DNA of 14,103 bases from an uncultured bacterium (GTDB lineage Bacteria; Bdellovibrionota_C; UBA2361; CAKMMH01). Numbering within the stretch: the first letter of the stretch is position 1; each line of letters opens with the position of its first letter. Below, piece after piece: positions 13,876-14,103 of the stretch. The translations under genes and the position numbers were made by a program. The stretch spans positions 1-14,103 of the forward strand of contig CAKMMH010000025.1 of NCBI GenBank assembly GCA_927798255.1, given 5' to 3'. Below the pieces are notes generated by a model. That model was not told the origin of the DNA. It did no database searches and was given only the letters and a program-made list of their open reading frames with translations.

Positions 13876-13995
13876 AGATGCATCCAAGATTGCGTCGTTA
13901 TTTGAGAGATGCGCCGTCCTCGCTGTACTAATAGTACAGCTGCGGGGTGCGCACTCTCAAATGCCTAGCACTCTTGGCGCCTCTCTAATTTTTTT
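13872..13995 (+). terminator. Long imperfect hairpin with T-run ending htpX
   Basis: Nested pairings span 13872-13988: TTAGAGA/TCTCTAA (13872-13878 with 13982-13988), CCAAGA/TCTTGG (13884-13889 with 13972-13977), ATTTGAGAG/CTCTCAAAT (13900-13908 with 13954-13962), TGCGC/GCGCA (13910-13914 with 13949-13953), CCTCG/CGGGG (13918-13922 with 13943-13947) and CTGTACT/AGTACAG (13923-13929 with 13933-13939). Seven Ts follow. It would work as an htpX terminator, but its length and higher G+C suggest a repeat element that has been co-opted. Confidence 0.8.
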
Positions 13996-14103
13996 AATAA
14001 CAGATGTATCCAAAATAGCTGCGATATTTGACAGATGAGCCGTCCTTACTGTACTAATAGTACAGCTGCGGGGTGCGCACTCTCAAATGCCTAGCACTCT
14101 TGG
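13874..14103. repeat. Two tandem copies of a ~105-bp hairpin repeat, 126 bp apart
   Basis: Bases 13874-13977 align without gaps with 14000-14103. The right part, 13923-13977 against 14049-14103, is identical over all 55 bases. The left part, 13874-13922 against 14000-14048, differs at 11 of 49 positions. The second copy is cut by the window end just where its outer right arm would begin. The element has no coding capacity of note. It resembles a non-autonomous hairpin (MITE- or REP-like) repeat, but no terminal target duplication or transposase is visible. Confidence 0.9.

Noticed and set aside
13874..14103. Integron attC sites
   Set aside because: The hairpins superficially resemble attC palindromes, but no matching pair of RYYYAAC/GTTRRRY core sites frames them, there are no cassettes between copies and no integrase in the window.

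Overview
The window is strongly AT-rich, compactly coded bacterial DNA. A YidC with the long periplasmic domain points to a diderm (Gram-negative-type) envelope. The housekeeping set (rnhB, yraN, yidC, mnmE, htpX), the cytoplasmic family-57 glycosidase and the PMT-type glycosyltransferase together resemble the non-photosynthetic relatives of cyanobacteria (Melainabacteria/Vampirovibrionia, such as Gastranaerophilales). That placement is inferred from gene style only; other AT-rich gut or host-associated diderms remain possible.

Layout. Bases 1-152 are two copies of an 82-bp tandem unit, each ending in a T-run. Bases 184-343 hold three hairpins downstream of a LOG-family nucleotide hydrolase gene on the minus strand (363-1163). 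A divergent gap leads to rnhB and the overlapping yraN (1244-2279), then an orphan membrane protein (2346-2978). A minus-strand orphan gene with different base composition and its own terminator follows (3048-3545). Next is a large minus-strand membrane glycosyltransferase (3695-5680) with a C-terminal NPCBM-like carbohydrate-binding domain. From 5751 the plus strand carries a site-2-protease-like M50 peptidase, yidC, mnmE and a small unknown protein (9854-10186). A strong bidirectional terminator separates that gene from a minus-strand THUMP-type RNA methyltransferase (10346-11377). Divergent from the methyltransferase are the GH57 glycosidase (11456-12910) and htpX (12991-13875). The last 230 bases are two copies, 126 bp apart, of a long imperfect-hairpin repeat; the first copy overlaps the htpX stop codon and ends in seven Ts.

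How the genes relate. Most are housekeeping. RNA and DNA maintenance is covered by RNase HII, the YraN nuclease-fold protein, MnmE wobble-uridine modification and the RNA methyltransferase. Membrane protein handling is covered by YidC, HtpX and the M50 protease. Sugar metabolism and surface glycosylation are covered by GH57 and PMT-NPCBM. No mobile-element enzyme, CRISPR array, tRNA or rRNA was seen.

The least ordinary items are the two different tandem repeats at the two ends, the PMT-NPCBM fusion, the compositionally odd orphan gene with a fresh 24-bp internal duplication, and the hairpin cluster at 184-343. I did not find a convincing complete new multi-gene system.
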